Source of the DNA: Carettochelys insculpta
Taxonomy: Eukaryota > Chordata > Testudines > Carettochelyidae
Length of the DNA stretch: 64,000 nucleotides
Assembly (NCBI RefSeq): GCF_033958435.1
Contig: NC_134160.1
Span: 8,481,001-8,545,000, forward strand
Direction of reading: 5' to 3'
A model generated the notes under the pieces. The model was given only the letters and a program-made list of their open reading frames with translations, ran no database searches and was not told where the DNA came from. Below, piece by piece: positions 1 to 12,174 of the stretch (positions within the stretch are counted from its first letter, which is position 1; every line of letters starts with the position of its first letter). The translations under genes were made by a program, and so were the position numbers.

Positions 1-514
1 AGGCAGGACAGACAGTGCTAGCAGAAAAAGGGTCTTCTTCAGCCATATGTGACTCATTCCTTTGGGTGTGAATCGCTTGGCTCACTGGTGTGACTCAGGA
101 CTGGTGCCACTGGACTCTGTGTTGCAAGAGTATAAAGTGTGTGTTGGCAATTTAGAGCTTAAGGCTTGATCACACTGGGTGCTGACTCACTTTCCAATGG
201 GAAGTCAGTCGGAGCATACAAGTGTTGCCTTACTTTCCCTATCTGTAAAATGGGGCTAATACTCCTTACACACTTCTCAGGGCACCATGAGTTAAATGCC
301 TCCATGAGCCAAACCCCACTGGTGTAAATCAGCACAGCTCTGTTGCAGTCAATGGAGCATTGCCAACTAGCTGAGGACTTGGCCTTATGCCTCTGAGATG
401 CTTGAAGCACCTGCTGGGTCAGGCAGCCTGTCTGCACAGACATGGCCTAGGCGCAGTGAGCAGAACGAGGAAATTGACTGGGCGGGAGGCACTGTGAAGA
501 CTTGTAACCGTACA
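1..514. other. Flanking sequence downstream of RUNX3, no gene seen
   Basis: No coding signal or RNA gene is visible. A short stretch at about 228-268, with the phrase 'tctgtaaaatggggc', looks like the 3' part of a MIR-type CORE-SINE. Positions 319-390 resemble a very old palindromic reptile repeat. It is intergenic if the poly(A) site is near 500, otherwise distal 3' UTR. Confidence 0.4.
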
Positions 515-520
515 TTTATT
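515..520 (-). promoter_or_regulatory. RUNX3: Candidate poly(A) signal of RUNX3 (AATAAA on minus strand)
   Basis: The plus strand reads TTTATT, so the minus strand carries the canonical hexamer in the context ATAATAAATGTACGG. About 4.2 kb separates it from the stop codon. That is longer than the roughly 2.3-kb mammalian RUNX3 3' UTR as I remember it, but about 0.65 kb of the excess is MITE insertion. A second hexamer at 4695-4700 lies only 35 nt past the stop. The choice rests on the long, repeat-poor, AT-rich UTR-like sequence at 600-1860. Confidence 0.3.
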
Positions 521-1863
521 ATGCCACATGGAAAGGCTTTAAAATGATTACACAGATGCTGGACAAGATAATCATGTACATTTGATAAGAACGTCAATGT
601 TTATAATAGAAAAGCAGAACTGGCCACTTCACTATGGCTTCTTACAAACTCGTGTCCGCCTATTCACAAGATAGGCGAAGACGGGGGGACCTGTTTCTGA
701 GCTCACCAAAGCTAAATGAAGTAGAAGCATCCCCAGTGAGAACTTTGCTAATGACTTCAATGGGAGCAGGTCCCCTCCCCCAGTGACAAGTGCTACAGGT
801 AGAAAGGGCTACATATTAAATATAGGAAGTTACTTTCAAGTAGGGCTGGTACATTACACAAATAACCACATTATTTGGTATTACTAGCATTTTTTTTCAA
901 TATCCATCATAAGTTTCCATTGAAACAAAACAAATAAACAATCGCTGCCATCTTTAGCTACAGAAAGATCTTTCTTCTACTCATTTTTGTCTGTTTTTGC
1001 TTTTATCCTAAACACGCAAGTATAGGAAGCATTATTAAGAAGTGGATCCTTCAACACATTTAAGAATTATATTATTATAACAAATAAGACCAAAAAACAT
1101 TAGATTTTACAGTTAAATAGTTTGTAAGCCAGACAAAGGTTTCACTGTACAAGCGATTGTGCATTTTTTTCCTTAAAAAAAGCAAATTATAGTGCAAAGC
1201 AAATTCATTTGGCCAGTCTTGCGACCAGTTGCATAAAAGAGAGGTGTCTATGTTTACACCTTTGTATGACAATGTGTCATATAGGAACATAGTTGCATTT
1301 TTTTTGTTTGTTTTAAATACTGCATGAACAATAAATTTGTATGAAGCAATTCCTTACGGTTTTTTTTGTGCTTTCTATCAGTGGAAACATTGTATTGATA
1401 AACTTGATTGCATCAAAAGACAGGCTGCCCCAGTCCAGATGAACAGGTGGATATCAATCACTAGGCATAGGCTTGCTGACTGTTAAGACAAGTGGAGTTT
1501 GCAGTTTCCAAACCCAGGAGTGGTCACTGCAGTGCTACAACTTAATCCAGATACGTGTGATTTGATGTCTCAATTCCATATTCATATCAGACTGCAATGT
1601 CTATGCATTCTGTCCCTTGCTTGCTGGAAAGATACCCACTGAGATTTGAAAAGCCATCTTTGAGCTTTTGAAGATTTGATCTTTGCTTTAGCTGTGGCAT
1701 GTAGGATGCATTTTTCAAAGGTCCCACCTCTCGTTGAAAAATCAGCCTTAATGCACTCTGATGTAACTAACCAGATTCCAGATAATTGTCATGATAACGG
1801 TTAAAAATGCCACTGAGAAGTAGTAGTTTCAGAAACAGTTCAGGGAAAACTCTTGGTCTAGTC

Positions 1864-2104
1864 CAGTGTTTCTCAATCTTTTTTTAATGAAGTATCAAAA
1901 AAATTATAAGAACCTCCCAGTAACTACAATTTTTGTCTACCATTGCAATGCATTTGTTTAACTAACTTAATCGTGACCAGTGAGTGGGAAGAAATTGCCT
2001 GTTGACAATAAACTTGCCAGCATACATATGACCGTGCAAACAAAAGTTAGATGAACGTAAAATAAGTCCATTTTTTAATTTGTAAAAAAGCTTGAGAAAC
2101 ACTG
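1864..2104. mobile_element. hAT-type MITE with CAGTGTTTCTCAA ends
   Basis: The left end reads CAGTGTTTCTCAA and the right end is its exact reverse complement, TTGAGAAACACTG, 241 bp apart. The interior is AT-rich without coding capacity. CAGTG-type ends are typical of hAT non-autonomous elements. The flanking 8-mers (gtctagtc and acttaatg) do not match, so the target duplication has decayed or my edges are off. It lies in the probable RUNX3 3' UTR. Confidence 0.75.
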
Positions 2105-2961
2105 ACTTAATGTGCCCTCTTGAAGAGTGCTGTGTACCCTCAAGGATACATGTATCCCTGGTTGAGTACCTGCTGCACAGATGTGTCCCGCAAGCCATGT
2201 GCTTTGTTAAATACTCACTAGGCTATTATAAATGTGGATTATTGATGTGTCTCATTGGAAGTGGCTACACAACTACAAGAGACCTCGCATTCAGGTCTGT
2301 TGCTCCTAATGCCCCAGGGCCTAGAAGTAGGACTCTAATTCTAGGCCCTGACTCTGAGTTGCCTTTCACCATATGCAGTCACTTACACCTGTGTAAGGTG
2401 GAAGTGGTGGTTCCAGCCTGGGTTAGTAGCATTTTTGCATCCATTTTGCAAGGATGCAGGCAACTATGCCTGTTTTACTGTGGCTCCAAAGCAGGGCTCT
2501 CCCCCTTAAAACAGGCTATTGCGCCACAAGAATCCTGGGTTCTGTTCCCAGCCAAGCCTGCCCCTGATGTGCTACATGAAGTTCTCTAGGGTGGTAGGTC
2601 TTACCACCCCGTTGTCACCTGGTGTGGCCAACTGGTATGCAGGCAAACGTACTTTATTCAGAGGAGCGGTGGCAGTGAAACAACTTGGCTGAGTGAGGTT
2701 ATATGAGGTGCCAGCCCTAAGTCCTATGTGAAGCCCAGGGAACAAATGTATCAGCCAGCAACGTGGAGCAGCAGTATGGTCCAGGGAAACCTCAAGGATG
2801 CTGAGTTCTAGTATAGGCTCTGCCACGGAATGCTGTCCTCCAGACCTCGGTTTATTTCCTTATGCTTTGTCTAGTTCAGGTGTCAGATCACTGCACAGGA
2901 TGGTCAACATGTCTGTGTAGCACCCTGCACAATCCACTGTAATTTCAGCCAAAGTCTCTAA

Positions 2962-3385
2962 GGGTATGTCTACACTACGGAGTTATTCCGGAATAGTTTA
3001 CTCTGGAGTTATTATCCCAAACCAAACTATTCCAGAATAACGCAGCCACACTGCAGGGAAGCCCTGGCATAAGCTAAACTTATTCCGAAATAATGTCTCC
3101 ACATACAATGGAGCCTATTTCAGATTACAGCCCCTACAGCACTGCTTCCAGGGACTCTAATCCGAAATACTATGTCTACACAGCAGCGTTATTTCAAAAT
3201 AAAAAATAGCCCCTATTTCAAAATATCTATTTTGAAATAGGCTCTATTCCTCATGGAATTAAATTCAAAATAAGCTGTTCGAAATAGTGGGTATGCTGTG
3301 TAGACATTCACAACATTCACATTCACAAAGTTATTTCGGAAAAGCAGCCATTATTCCAAAATAACTTTCCTGTGTAGACACACCC
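2962..3385. mobile_element. Harbinger-like MITE with TAA target duplication
   Basis: The ends are inverted: GGGTATGTCTACAC on the left and GTGTAGACACACCC on the right. The element is flanked on both sides by TAA, the 3-bp TWA duplication of PIF/Harbinger transposons. The interior is dominated by palindromic 'ttattccgaaataa' words. Related copies lie at 5720-6140 and (reversed, partial) at 15577-15836. It sits in the probable 3' UTR of RUNX3 and has no open frame. Confidence 0.85.
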
Positions 3386-3429
3386 TAACTGCTTCTCTGT
3401 TAGCACTGGTAAGTGTGGATCAGCAATAG

Positions 3430-3570
3430 CACTGTACGTTGCCTTAGCCAAATCCCTCAACCTCAATTTACCTATCCATACAATGGAGATAACAATAGTG
3501 CCCTAAATCACCACAGGAGTTGTGATAGGAAGAAAAATTATGCAAAGCACTTTGAGATGTGAGGTTACTA
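3430..3570 (+). repeat. MIR-like CORE-SINE fragment
   Basis: The order 'aaatccctcaacctcaattt', then 'atacaatggagataac', then 'caaagcactttgagatgtga' follows the 3' part of the reptile MIR-type SINE. The copy is very diverged and both ends are lost. Confidence 0.45.
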
Positions 3571-4694
3571 TGTATTCTGATTTCATTCGTCCAAGAAAAC
3601 CCCAGGGGGGTTAAATTTAATGTAAAATCGAGGGGGCATTCATATCTCAGTTAGTATTTTAAGAATCAGCTGACAATCTCCTTTTTTTAGAACAAATACA
3701 TGGTGTGTTGAGCCACTCTAGGTGTGAAAATGGAAAAGAACCATAAAATAAATACTACGTATTGCCACAGCTGCCTGTGCGCTGCTTGGAAATGACAGAA
3801 AAGCAGCCGCTATCCTGAATTTCATATTATTCCAAAGGCTTCCGAGTCCTCTTTGCAGCAAACAAGTGCAAAGCGTAAGTGTGCCACACACACTGGATTG
3901 TCCCAAACGCATTCTTTGTCTCGGACACAACGATCGAGGCTAACAACAAAGAGCAAGAGATTAATGTCCAGGCTGGGACAAAAGGAAATCACTTTGTGTA
4001 AAAAAAAAAAAAATTACATCTCATGTAAACACCCAGGAAAGGGTTTGGGGAGGGTTGTCAAATATGGGATCAGCCATGTTACTGTTAAAACAAAGAAAAT
4101 CACAATCCAACCATTCTTAAAATCAGATTACAGCACTTGTTCACATGGCTGATACCTGCTCTCTCACTAGGAAGCTTCTTAGCTGAGTCAGCGAGAGCCA
4201 GTCCCCTCTGGTTTGCTGTAAACAAGACTCACGTCTCAGCTGGCCTTACTGAGTCCTTTGGGCAGTTAAAGGCCCTTTTCCGGAGGGAGCGAGGGGCGAA
4301 GCCTTCGCAGTTCATTTGCAGGGAGGTGGCTTGGCTGATTTCTGGGGTAGTTTATAATTTTTCTCTAACACCTACGATTCTGCTGGGGTTTTTTGGTTAC
4401 GAGCGAGATGATCAACAGGCATTCTGAACACGGCCGTAGCTGCGCAATTAGCCGACGCTGGATTCCACACACGCCTATGTACAATCCACTAATTTCAAAG
4501 GGAGCAAAGGAACCCCACTGAGCAACCAATTCAAGTCTTGGGGATGTGTGTCTTGAACTGTATAAAGCGCTGGTTCAACTTGCCAATTTCCTATTTGGTT
4601 TGAGAAGGACCCTGACTTGCCTTCACAGTGGGAGACGTCCCATGCGAAGCCTGGTGTTGCTTGCTATCGACAGGACTAACAGATTGGTGGGAGT

Positions 4695-4700
4695 TTTATT
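4695..4700 (-). promoter_or_regulatory. RUNX3: Stop-proximal AATAAA hexamer
   Basis: The minus strand reads CGAATAAAACTCC only 35 nt after the stop codon. It could specify a very short 3' UTR isoform or be a chance match. Nothing else in the sequence favours its use. Confidence 0.2.
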
Positions 4701-4734
4701 CGGTTAAAGCTACACTTGCCTACTTGAGTCCATC

Positions 4735-5337
<603 letters not shown>

Positions 5338-5719
5338 TTAGCAGGGTAACTGGGGCTGGTGCTTAATGTTCAGGGCGAGCGACCTGTCCAAGCAGAGCCC
5401 CATGAGCAACAAGTCCAAAAGTCCATTCCTGCTGCTGCAACAGGAAAAGAACCACAAAGACATAAACACCTTTACGCGGGTAGAACTGCAGCCGCAGTAA
5501 GGACCTGCACTAGCTTAACTGTACTGGGTTCTAAACTGGCTGCGAAAGTGGCAGGAAAACTGGGCTCAGCCAGGCTTAGGTGTGTCACGCTCCTTTCTCA
5601 ATGGCAAAAGGACCGCTGCCGTTACCCACGTCAGTCCTTGAAACTGAAGAAATTCCAACCTCTGCCCCATCAATGAACCATTTAGGACTGGAACAACACA
5701 ACACAAAATAGGGATCTAA

Positions 5720-6140
5720 GAGTGTGTCTACCCAGCAAAGTTACTTTGAAATAACAGTTGTGATTTCGAAAAAGAAAAAAATTTGCTAGCATCTACCCAA
5801 TGCAACCGCTATTTCGAAGCGATTTCAAAAGAGCAGTTGGCTTATTTTGAAACAGGTGAACCTTGTTCCATTAGGAATAGCGTCCATCTCAAAAAAAGCA
5901 ATTTCAAAATAGGGCCTGTGTAGACAGGGAATGGAGCCTACTTGGAAATAAGCCACAGTGAATCCAATGGCTCTATTTTGAAATAAGATCTATTGTTTGT
6001 AGATGCTGTATTTTGAAATAGCTGAGGATGATTTCAAAATGCGTTTTGTGTGTAGGTGTGTTATTTCAAAATCAGCTACTTTGGAATTAGCTGTTCCAGA
6101 ATAGCTTATTTTGAAATAACACTGCTGTGTAGAAATACCC
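5720..6140. mobile_element. Harbinger-like MITE, 'TTATTTCGAAATAAC' type
   Basis: The left flank is TAA followed by GAGTGTGTCTAC. The right end is GTGTAGAAATACCC followed by TAC. The interior repeats palindromic words such as ttatttcaaaat and ttgaaataac. It matches the 2962-3385 element in ends and style, with more decay. Length is about 421 bp. Confidence 0.75.
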
Positions 6141-6156
6141 TACCACCAAACAGAAA

Positions 6157-6520
6157 GGCTGCATCTGCACTAGCAGGTTTTTTTTGAAACAGCTGGGCCT
6201 TTTTCAAAAGAACCTGTGGAGTGTCTACGCACAAAATACGCAATTTTGATCTGAAAGCAGAACACAACACATTCTCTGGCGGCCCTCTTCCTCTTCCAGA
6301 TAAGAGGAAAGGGCCCCCTGGGGTGTCTACACACCTTTTTTTCCTAAAGAATCTTTTCGAAAAAGGCGCTCTACCTCTCTGAGATGAGGAAGAGAGCCTT
6401 TTTCTGAAAGATTCTTTTGGGGAAAAAAAACATGTGAACCCACCCCAGGGCCCTCTCTTTTCAAAAAAGCAGGCCTCATGACACCAGATTTTTCAATCCC
6501 CGGCCTATTCTTTTGAAAGA
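6157..6520. mobile_element. MITE fragment with 'CTTTTCGAAAAAGG' interior
   Basis: The left end GGCTGCATCTGCACTAGC resembles the GGCTAYGTCTACACTA terminus shared by MITEs across the window. The interior carries inverted words around ttcttttcgaaaaag and tttttctgaaagattctttt. The right end is lost where a CR1 3' terminus joins at 6521, so the CR1 probably inserted into it or truncated it. Confidence 0.6.
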
Positions 6521-7107
6521 ATCACAGAATCACAGGGCTAAAAGGGACCTCAGGAAGTCACCCAGTCCAGCCCCCTGCTTCAAGCAGGATCAATCCCAAC
6601 TAAGTCCTCCCAGCCAGGACTTTTTGAAGACAGGACATAAAAACCTCTAGGGATGGAGAATCCACCACCTCTCTAGGCAACGCATTCCAGTGCTTCACCA
6701 CCCTCCTGGTGAAGTAGTTTTTCCTAATATCTAACCTACACCTCTCCCTCTTTAACTTCAGACCATTGCGCCTTGTTCTGCCATCTGACACCACTGAGAA
6801 CAGTTTCTCACCCTCCTCTTTAGCGCTCCCCTTCAGGAAGTTGAAGGCTGCTATTAAATCACCCCTAAGTCTTCTCTTCTGTAAACTAAACAAGCCCAAA
6901 TCCCTCAGCCTATACTCATAGGTCTTGTGCTCCAGACCTTAATCATTTTTGTTGCCCCACCTGCTGAACCTTCTCCAGCAAATCCACATCCTTTTTATAC
7001 TGGTGGTGCTGGGCGGGGGGGGCGGGGGCGGAAAACTGGACACAATGTTTCAGCTGTGGCCTCACCAGTGCCGAATAGAGGGGAATAACTACTTCTCTAG
7101 ATCTGCA
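6521..7107 (-). mobile_element. CR1 LINE 3' fragment
   Basis: The minus strand encodes the C-terminal end of the CR1 reverse-transcriptase protein. Recognisable words include [34 protein letters not shown], and [20 protein letters not shown] (6899-6600). It is followed by a short 3' tail ending in CTGTGATTCTGTGATTC, the degenerate CR1 terminal repeat, at 6521. Upstream, 'ggacacaatgtttcagctgt' at about 7040 extends it to about 7107. It is a 5'-truncated, inactive copy. Confidence 0.9.
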
Positions 7108-7110
7108 CTG

Positions 7111-7207
7111 TGTTGCAGAGTAGTGTTACCTAGTGGGTATAGCACCGGATCGGAGCTTAGGAAACCTGGGTTTTAGTCCTACCTCTGCCACTGGCAGCCC
7201 CCCCCCC
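7111..7207 (+). repeat. tRNA-headed SINE, 5' part (interrupted)
   Basis: The phrase 'cctagtgggtatagcaccgg' followed by 'gggttttagtcctacctctg' is the head of a MIR-type SINE seen in reptiles, derived from a tRNA-like promoter. The expected continuation 'ctcagtttccctgtctctaa' appears only at about 7462-7481. The SINE is therefore split by the segment at 7208-7428. Confidence 0.5.
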
Positions 7208-7428
7208 ACGTGTTTTGTGAGGGAGTGGAAGAAGACATTCAGCCAACTCTCCCTACTGCAAACCCAAAGGGTTTCCCGGACAGACTGAACTAGGACAGGG
7301 CGTACACGGTGGCCTGGTTGCCATGGGAGCACTGGGCTTTCCTGTCAGTGTGCTAGACATGCATGGCTGCCTTAAAACTGTGGCATCTGCGCCTTAAGGT
7401 CTTGGGGGAGGCTGCTTCGAAGCCGAAT
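7208..7428. repeat. Duplicated segment, copy 1 (about 221 bp)
   Basis: This segment matches 8406-8631 in the same orientation nearly end to end, sharing for example 'ctgcaaacccaaag', 'gtacacggtggcctggtt' and 'agtgtgctagac'. It interrupts a SINE. This copy keeps CpGs (gcgcc, ttcgaagccg) where the other has TG or CA. No terminal inverted repeat is visible. I do not recognise it as a named family. Confidence 0.75.
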
Positions 7429-7444
7429 GCTTACATGCATTCAG

Positions 7445-7512
7445 TCACGTCAGCTCCTGTGTCTCAGTTTCCCTGTCTCTAAAATGGGAATAATGTGCTT
7501 GGTAAAGGATGA
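7445..7512 (+). repeat. tRNA-headed SINE, 3' part
   Basis: The sequence 'tgtctcagtttccctgtctc' followed by 'taaaatgggaataatg' is the conserved 3' core of the SINE whose head lies at 7111-7207. Confidence 0.5.
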
Positions 7513-8154
7513 GATGGTTTTGCTTGTATGCGCTTATGGTACTCTGCAGTGTGGCATACGGCCCAGCGTCGGTGCTGTTGGCTTTGTGTCATCAGCCCAA
7601 GAAATAGAATTCACAGTAAGCGTCACGTCCAAAAGCCGCAATTAAAGGGTATGATAGAAATGATAAAAAAAATCCTAGAGTCCTTTGTTTAGGCCAGTCC
7701 AGTTTCCTGCCTGAAAGGCTGTTGTTTATTATCCATGAAAGACCATGGATAAGCTTATTTCTCTAGCAGTTTATTCAGCTCCAGCAGAAAAAAAGCCCAC
7801 CCTAAAAACCTATAAACACCAAAAAATTGTTTGGCCTTTGTGTGGGCTGTGGAGCAAATAAACTAGCACGAGGCCCCAGACGGCCAGTCCCTGAGTCAGC
7901 CAGTCAGGACCCCTTGGCGCACATGCACGCACACACAGAGCCAGGGAGGAAAAAACTGGAGTCTAAACCAGGCTGTTAAGCCTTCGTGTGGGTGGCCGGT
8001 TCAGGCTGATAGTATCAGGGGATGAAGCTGATAAACACACAGCTGAACACTCCGAAGTGCAGCCACCACATCCCTGCTGCTTTTTGCCTCTGAGGGGCTC
8101 AAACGGGCGGAAAACTGGCTCCCTCTGGCCGAAAGCAACTAGAGGGAGCTGAAG

Positions 8155-8335
8155 GCCCCCCTAATTTTTCCCATCCGTGGGAGGAATACATTTTGTTATG
8201 TGCACCAAAGCAGGTGTGGATGCGCACCACTGATGGAAACACAGGCTGCTGGCTGTGAGTGCTCCACTAATTAGCTGGGCAGCATCCAAATCTCTCCTGG
8301 GCAGCTGCTCAAGCGCTCAGCTGACAGGGAACAGG
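8155..8335 (+). mobile_element. hAT MITE, 'CAGTGTTCCCTCTAA' family, copy 1
   Basis: The order taatttttcccatccg, gtgcaccaaagc, gaaacacaggctgctggc, ctgggcagcatcc, tctctcctgggcagc, cagggaaca is the consensus order of a roughly 180-bp non-autonomous hAT element. It recurs about ten times in this window. The left terminus is damaged. Confidence 0.75.
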
Positions 8336-8405
8336 GGAGGGAACAGGGAGGCCTCCATAACGTGGTGTCATCTCTACCTCCCTCAGACATTGGGCCAGGC
8401 CCCCA

Positions 8406-8631
8406 ACATGTGTTTTTGGCAGGAGAAGTGGAAAAAGACAGTCAGCCACCTCTCCCCACTGCAAACCCAAAGAGTTTCCCAGGCAGACTGAGCTAAGACA
8501 GGGAGTACACGGTGGCCTGGTTCCCAGAGGAGCACTAGGCTTTCCCATCAGTGTGCTAGACGAGTGTGGGTGCCTTAAGAGCTGTAGTATCTATGCCTTA
8601 AGATCTTGGGGAAGCTGCTTCAAAGCTGAAT
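8406..8631. repeat. Duplicated segment, copy 2 (about 226 bp)
   Basis: This is the second copy of the 7208-7428 segment, in direct orientation about 1.2 kb away. It carries small indels and more TG/CA changes at former CpGs (tcaaagctgaa versus tcgaagccgaa). It therefore looks older or less constrained. Confidence 0.75.
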
Positions 8632-9389
8632 CTACCTCCCCAGTCGCTATAAAGCCCACGCCTCATGTTCAGCCTCCTGCCCTTGTATGGGAGGGCAAGG
8701 TGTAGGTTCATGGCTCTGGATACAGCTGTGAATGCTGCCGCTGGGCTGGTTACTATGTCTGAGCCTTGAGGGTGGGTCAAGCTGTACAGAGCGGGCAAGA
8801 TGTTTTCCCAGTGTCTCCACTTCAGGGACGTTGGACTAGTCCTGTTCAAACAGCAGCAGGAGAACGGAGCTGGTCAAAGGAAAGAGCTTCCCTCATCTCT
8901 ATCCAAAAGCCCATCTTCATACAAGGCAGAGAGCAGCTCTGCTTGGCTGCCAGAAAACATGTCCTGAAAGTCCCAGCCCAAGATCCATAAGACAGCTAAC
9001 ATCTTTGAGTTCAATGGAGCAGAACCTACCTACATCAGCTCGGAATCTGGTTCATAAAATCAAACCTGGCTGCTCTTTGCTGGTGCATAGGTAGGCACGT
9101 GTTTCATCAAAGTGAGAGGATTTAGGATTGCAGGCTGGGAGCCAGGGCTGTGCCTACGGCTAAATTGGGGCTCAGTAGGTTAGGACTTGTGTGATTTGGC
9201 TTCTCATCTCCTCTCCTCCTAGTGAGTGGTAGTGTGATCTGGGACATGACGCTTTAAAGACAATTTTGGAAAGTGGAATTACTTGGGTTGGAATTTGTCT
9301 GATACCTCCCGGTGAACGCTGCTGGGAGAAGCACTGTAATATCGTTAACCCTTGCGAATGATTAAAGGACCTTCACTTTAGTTTTCATT

Positions 9390-9682
9390 AAGCGGCCTGC
9401 AGGCTGGCTGCGATTAGCCAGGGCTAGCCCCCGATGGGCCGAATGATGCTTTATTTACCTGTGCAGGTCCTGTTGGCCACTGTTCCTTGCCAATGGGAAC
9501 TATGGGAGGCAGCACGGACCAGGACAATGCTTCCCACGATTCCCCTTGGCCAGGAACAGTGACCCGCAGCCAACAAGAGCTGTAACTGCAAACACGCAGA
9601 TAATTAAGGTGTCTGGCAGCCCACCTGGGGTTTAACCTGGCAAACTGCATCCTGCCTACGGGCTGCTTATTGCCCACTCCTG
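9390..9682 (-). mobile_element. hAT-like non-autonomous element with CAGGAGTGGGCAA end
   Basis: The minus strand begins CAGGAGTGGGCAATAAGC and continues through 'gccaatgggaactatgggag', read on the plus strand. The end and interior resemble the larger element at 53890-54479. The far end near 9390 is degraded. Confidence 0.5.
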
Positions 9683-10644
9683 TCCTAAAGATAGTAATTC
9701 TAGCAGCACCACATCCTTCCAGGAAGCCATGAATCCACACCTGAGAAGAGAAGCACCAACAGCACTATCTGATGTGCCTTGGGGTTGCTTGGAGGTCTCC
9801 CATCCAAGCACTGGGCTATCTAGACCTGCTTAGCTTTTGACACCAGGTAAGCACACAACACAAGATGGTACAGCTGCATAAAAGGACCAATTCTACACAG
9901 TGGTAATGTAATGAGCACCCCATATTGAATCACAGTTCTGATCCCTCTCCTCCATTGCTTCCTGCACATGCAATTTCATTCACCACCTTTGGACTCTTCT
10001 GCCATGTTTACATGGAAGCAGCCTGCAAATATGCTACATTTCTCTCAGAGTGAGGCCTTCCCTGGGAATTCAGCTTCATACAATCTTCCACTAGAGATGA
10101 TGACTAGCTCACATTAAATGGTGAGCAGACTGCACCAAGCTACGTACCACCAGCTGAGCCAAGAGGGAATTACTGTCCTTCATTATGTTACATACACCCA
10201 TAAATAACATTCCATAAAAAGCAAATTGAAATAAAACGTAAGTGCTCAGGGCACATTTCCCTTTGCTTCTCTCAAAAGGGTGTTGTTTTTTTTTAAAGCC
10301 AACTTTTATTGGCCTGTACTTGCAACACTTGGCAATCTGCACTTGCTACTATTTAGATGCAATGGTATCGAAGTGTTAATTACAGGCATTGTGCAAAAGG
10401 ACATGGACAGGTCTATGGACATTCCTTCTGTGGCATGCAATGCTGCTTGCCTTCCAGGGGCCAGGATTAAGTTCAGTGCTTCCACCTCAGAACCATCCAG
10501 TGATGCAAAGATAATAGGCCAGGTGTAATGGAATTACATCAGACCTGAGTCTGCTGCCTTCACTAGGGGTGTGGTTCACTGGCCCACAGAGGGCACCTAG
10601 ACCACTTACACAGAGAGAAAGAATGAGTTTCCTTTCCTGCCTTA

Positions 10645-10892
10645 GGCTACGTCTACACTAGCCCAGAAGATTGACCTACTAAGGGTCGATCTCCAAGGGT
10701 TTGATTTAGTGCATCTGGTGGAGACACGTGAAATCAACCTCTCAGGGATCACAGTCAACTCCTGTACTCCTCGTGAGACACAAGGAGCAAGGGAGGTTGA
10801 CGGAAAAACTCTCCTGTCGACCTTCCTAAGTGTGGATGGCCAGGTAAGTCAACTGCAGATACGGTGAGTCTAGCTGTGCAGTTGCAGTAGCT
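10645..10892. mobile_element. Harbinger-like MITE, 'GATCGACC' type
   Basis: TTA is followed by GGCTACGTCTACACTAG, an intact left terminus. The interior has gggtcgatctccaagggttt, then gtggagacacgtgaaatcaa, then ggaggttgacgg, the order seen in copies at 26439, 29752, 37302 and 42957. The right end is decayed near 10892. Confidence 0.8.
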
Positions 10893-12174
10893 AGGTTTTC
10901 AGATCTGCAAGCAACTGTCTTGCCTTAGCTGAGAGCCAGCAGGTTTTTAGCTCCAACAGCAGAGCCTCCTGCACTAAGCTCCAGAGGTCCAAGGTTTGAG
11001 TCTGCCCGTGGGCAGTTTTATATGCTTATCAGTAAGGAACATGTGCCTATTAAGTAGCGGTATGGGTCTCATCCTGCGTCAACTTCAACTACAGCCTACA
11101 CACTGCTGGCTTGCTACAACACATACGTAGCCTTTGAGACAGCAGGCGAGCTCGCTGTGCATCTGACTAGCGAACTGCAGCCAGTTCAGTGCTGCAGCAC
11201 TGAGCGGTTTAAGGTGGGAAGTAAGAGAAAATACCTTAGCCCATGGAAACCGTGGGGGAACAACAGGGGCTGGATATAACTCCACACACTGGACTTTAGC
11301 CAGGACACTGTGCTAACTTCTCCTTGCCTGCGATAATCAGGACCTGGGTTGAGCAGCTTCTCCGGAAGGTTTTTGCTTTTTAATGCAGCAGCAGTAAAAA
11401 TAGCCCCGATTGTTTGTTTTTAAACCTCAACCTTCATCTCTGGGGGTCTTGTCCTGCCAGGCAAATCCAAACAGTGGCCACCTCCCCCTACAATAGCCTC
11501 CTTTGTGTTCTTTTGCCCACTCCCTGCTGCCCCACTATTCTATACAAAAGGGGAGTGATGACTCCACCCTGGGGCTGCAGACGCACTCCACCACCAGACT
11601 CAAAGCCAACTGGAGAGAGGGAAATATCCCTACGGGAGATCATGCCCAAACAGGGCAGACGGGGGAGCTTGACAAGCTGTAGGGGCTGGGAGAAGTTTCC
11701 TTATGTGCTGAATCACTGGGTTAGTGCTATTCATAGCCACCGTTGGGCTGTGTAGCAACCTCTCGGGGATGGTCATTAATCACCAAACTGTTGTGCTGCC
11801 GATTAGAACGCCCACGGGAGATCCCAGGCAGCCCACGAGCATGCAGCCTGCCCTCAAGGAATGTGCACGGCATAGCCAGGCATACAACTGAGTATCACTC
11901 GCCCTTGATGGCTGCAATGGCGCTCATTCCAACAAAGGGAGCCTGAACGGCGGTGCACCAAAGGGCTTTAAGCTCAGGTTTCCAGAGGGGAACAGCCTCA
12001 CCTGCCAGGCTGTAATGATTGATGCTTTTTGTTTCTTCCCAAGAGACACACTAAAGATAGACAAGAAAGGTGCATTTGTCTACATTGCCTGCACCCCATT
12101 GCCCCATAATGGCAGCCAGCCCATGCCACAGGATGGCAGAACTGCAGCTGCTGAATGAGAGATGGGCTCAAGGC

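Larger units (their letters stand above)
515..4734 (-). other. RUNX3: Probable RUNX3 3' untranslated region (extent uncertain)
   Basis: This sequence directly follows the RUNX3 stop codon in the direction of transcription. The segment at 600-1860 is repeat-poor, AT-rich and rich in T/A runs, as expected of a vertebrate 3' UTR. It is interrupted by a hAT-type MITE (1864-2104), a Harbinger-type MITE (2962-3385) and a MIR-like fragment (about 3430-3570). The stretch 2110-2590 is open on the plus strand over 165 codons, but shows no domain, codon bias or splice context. The 3' end is not proven; RNA-seq would be needed to place it. Confidence 0.45.

Noticed and set aside
2092..2589. A 165-codon plus-strand open frame
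   Set aside because: It is antisense to the probable RUNX3 3' UTR, shows no domain or splice context, and starts inside a MITE.
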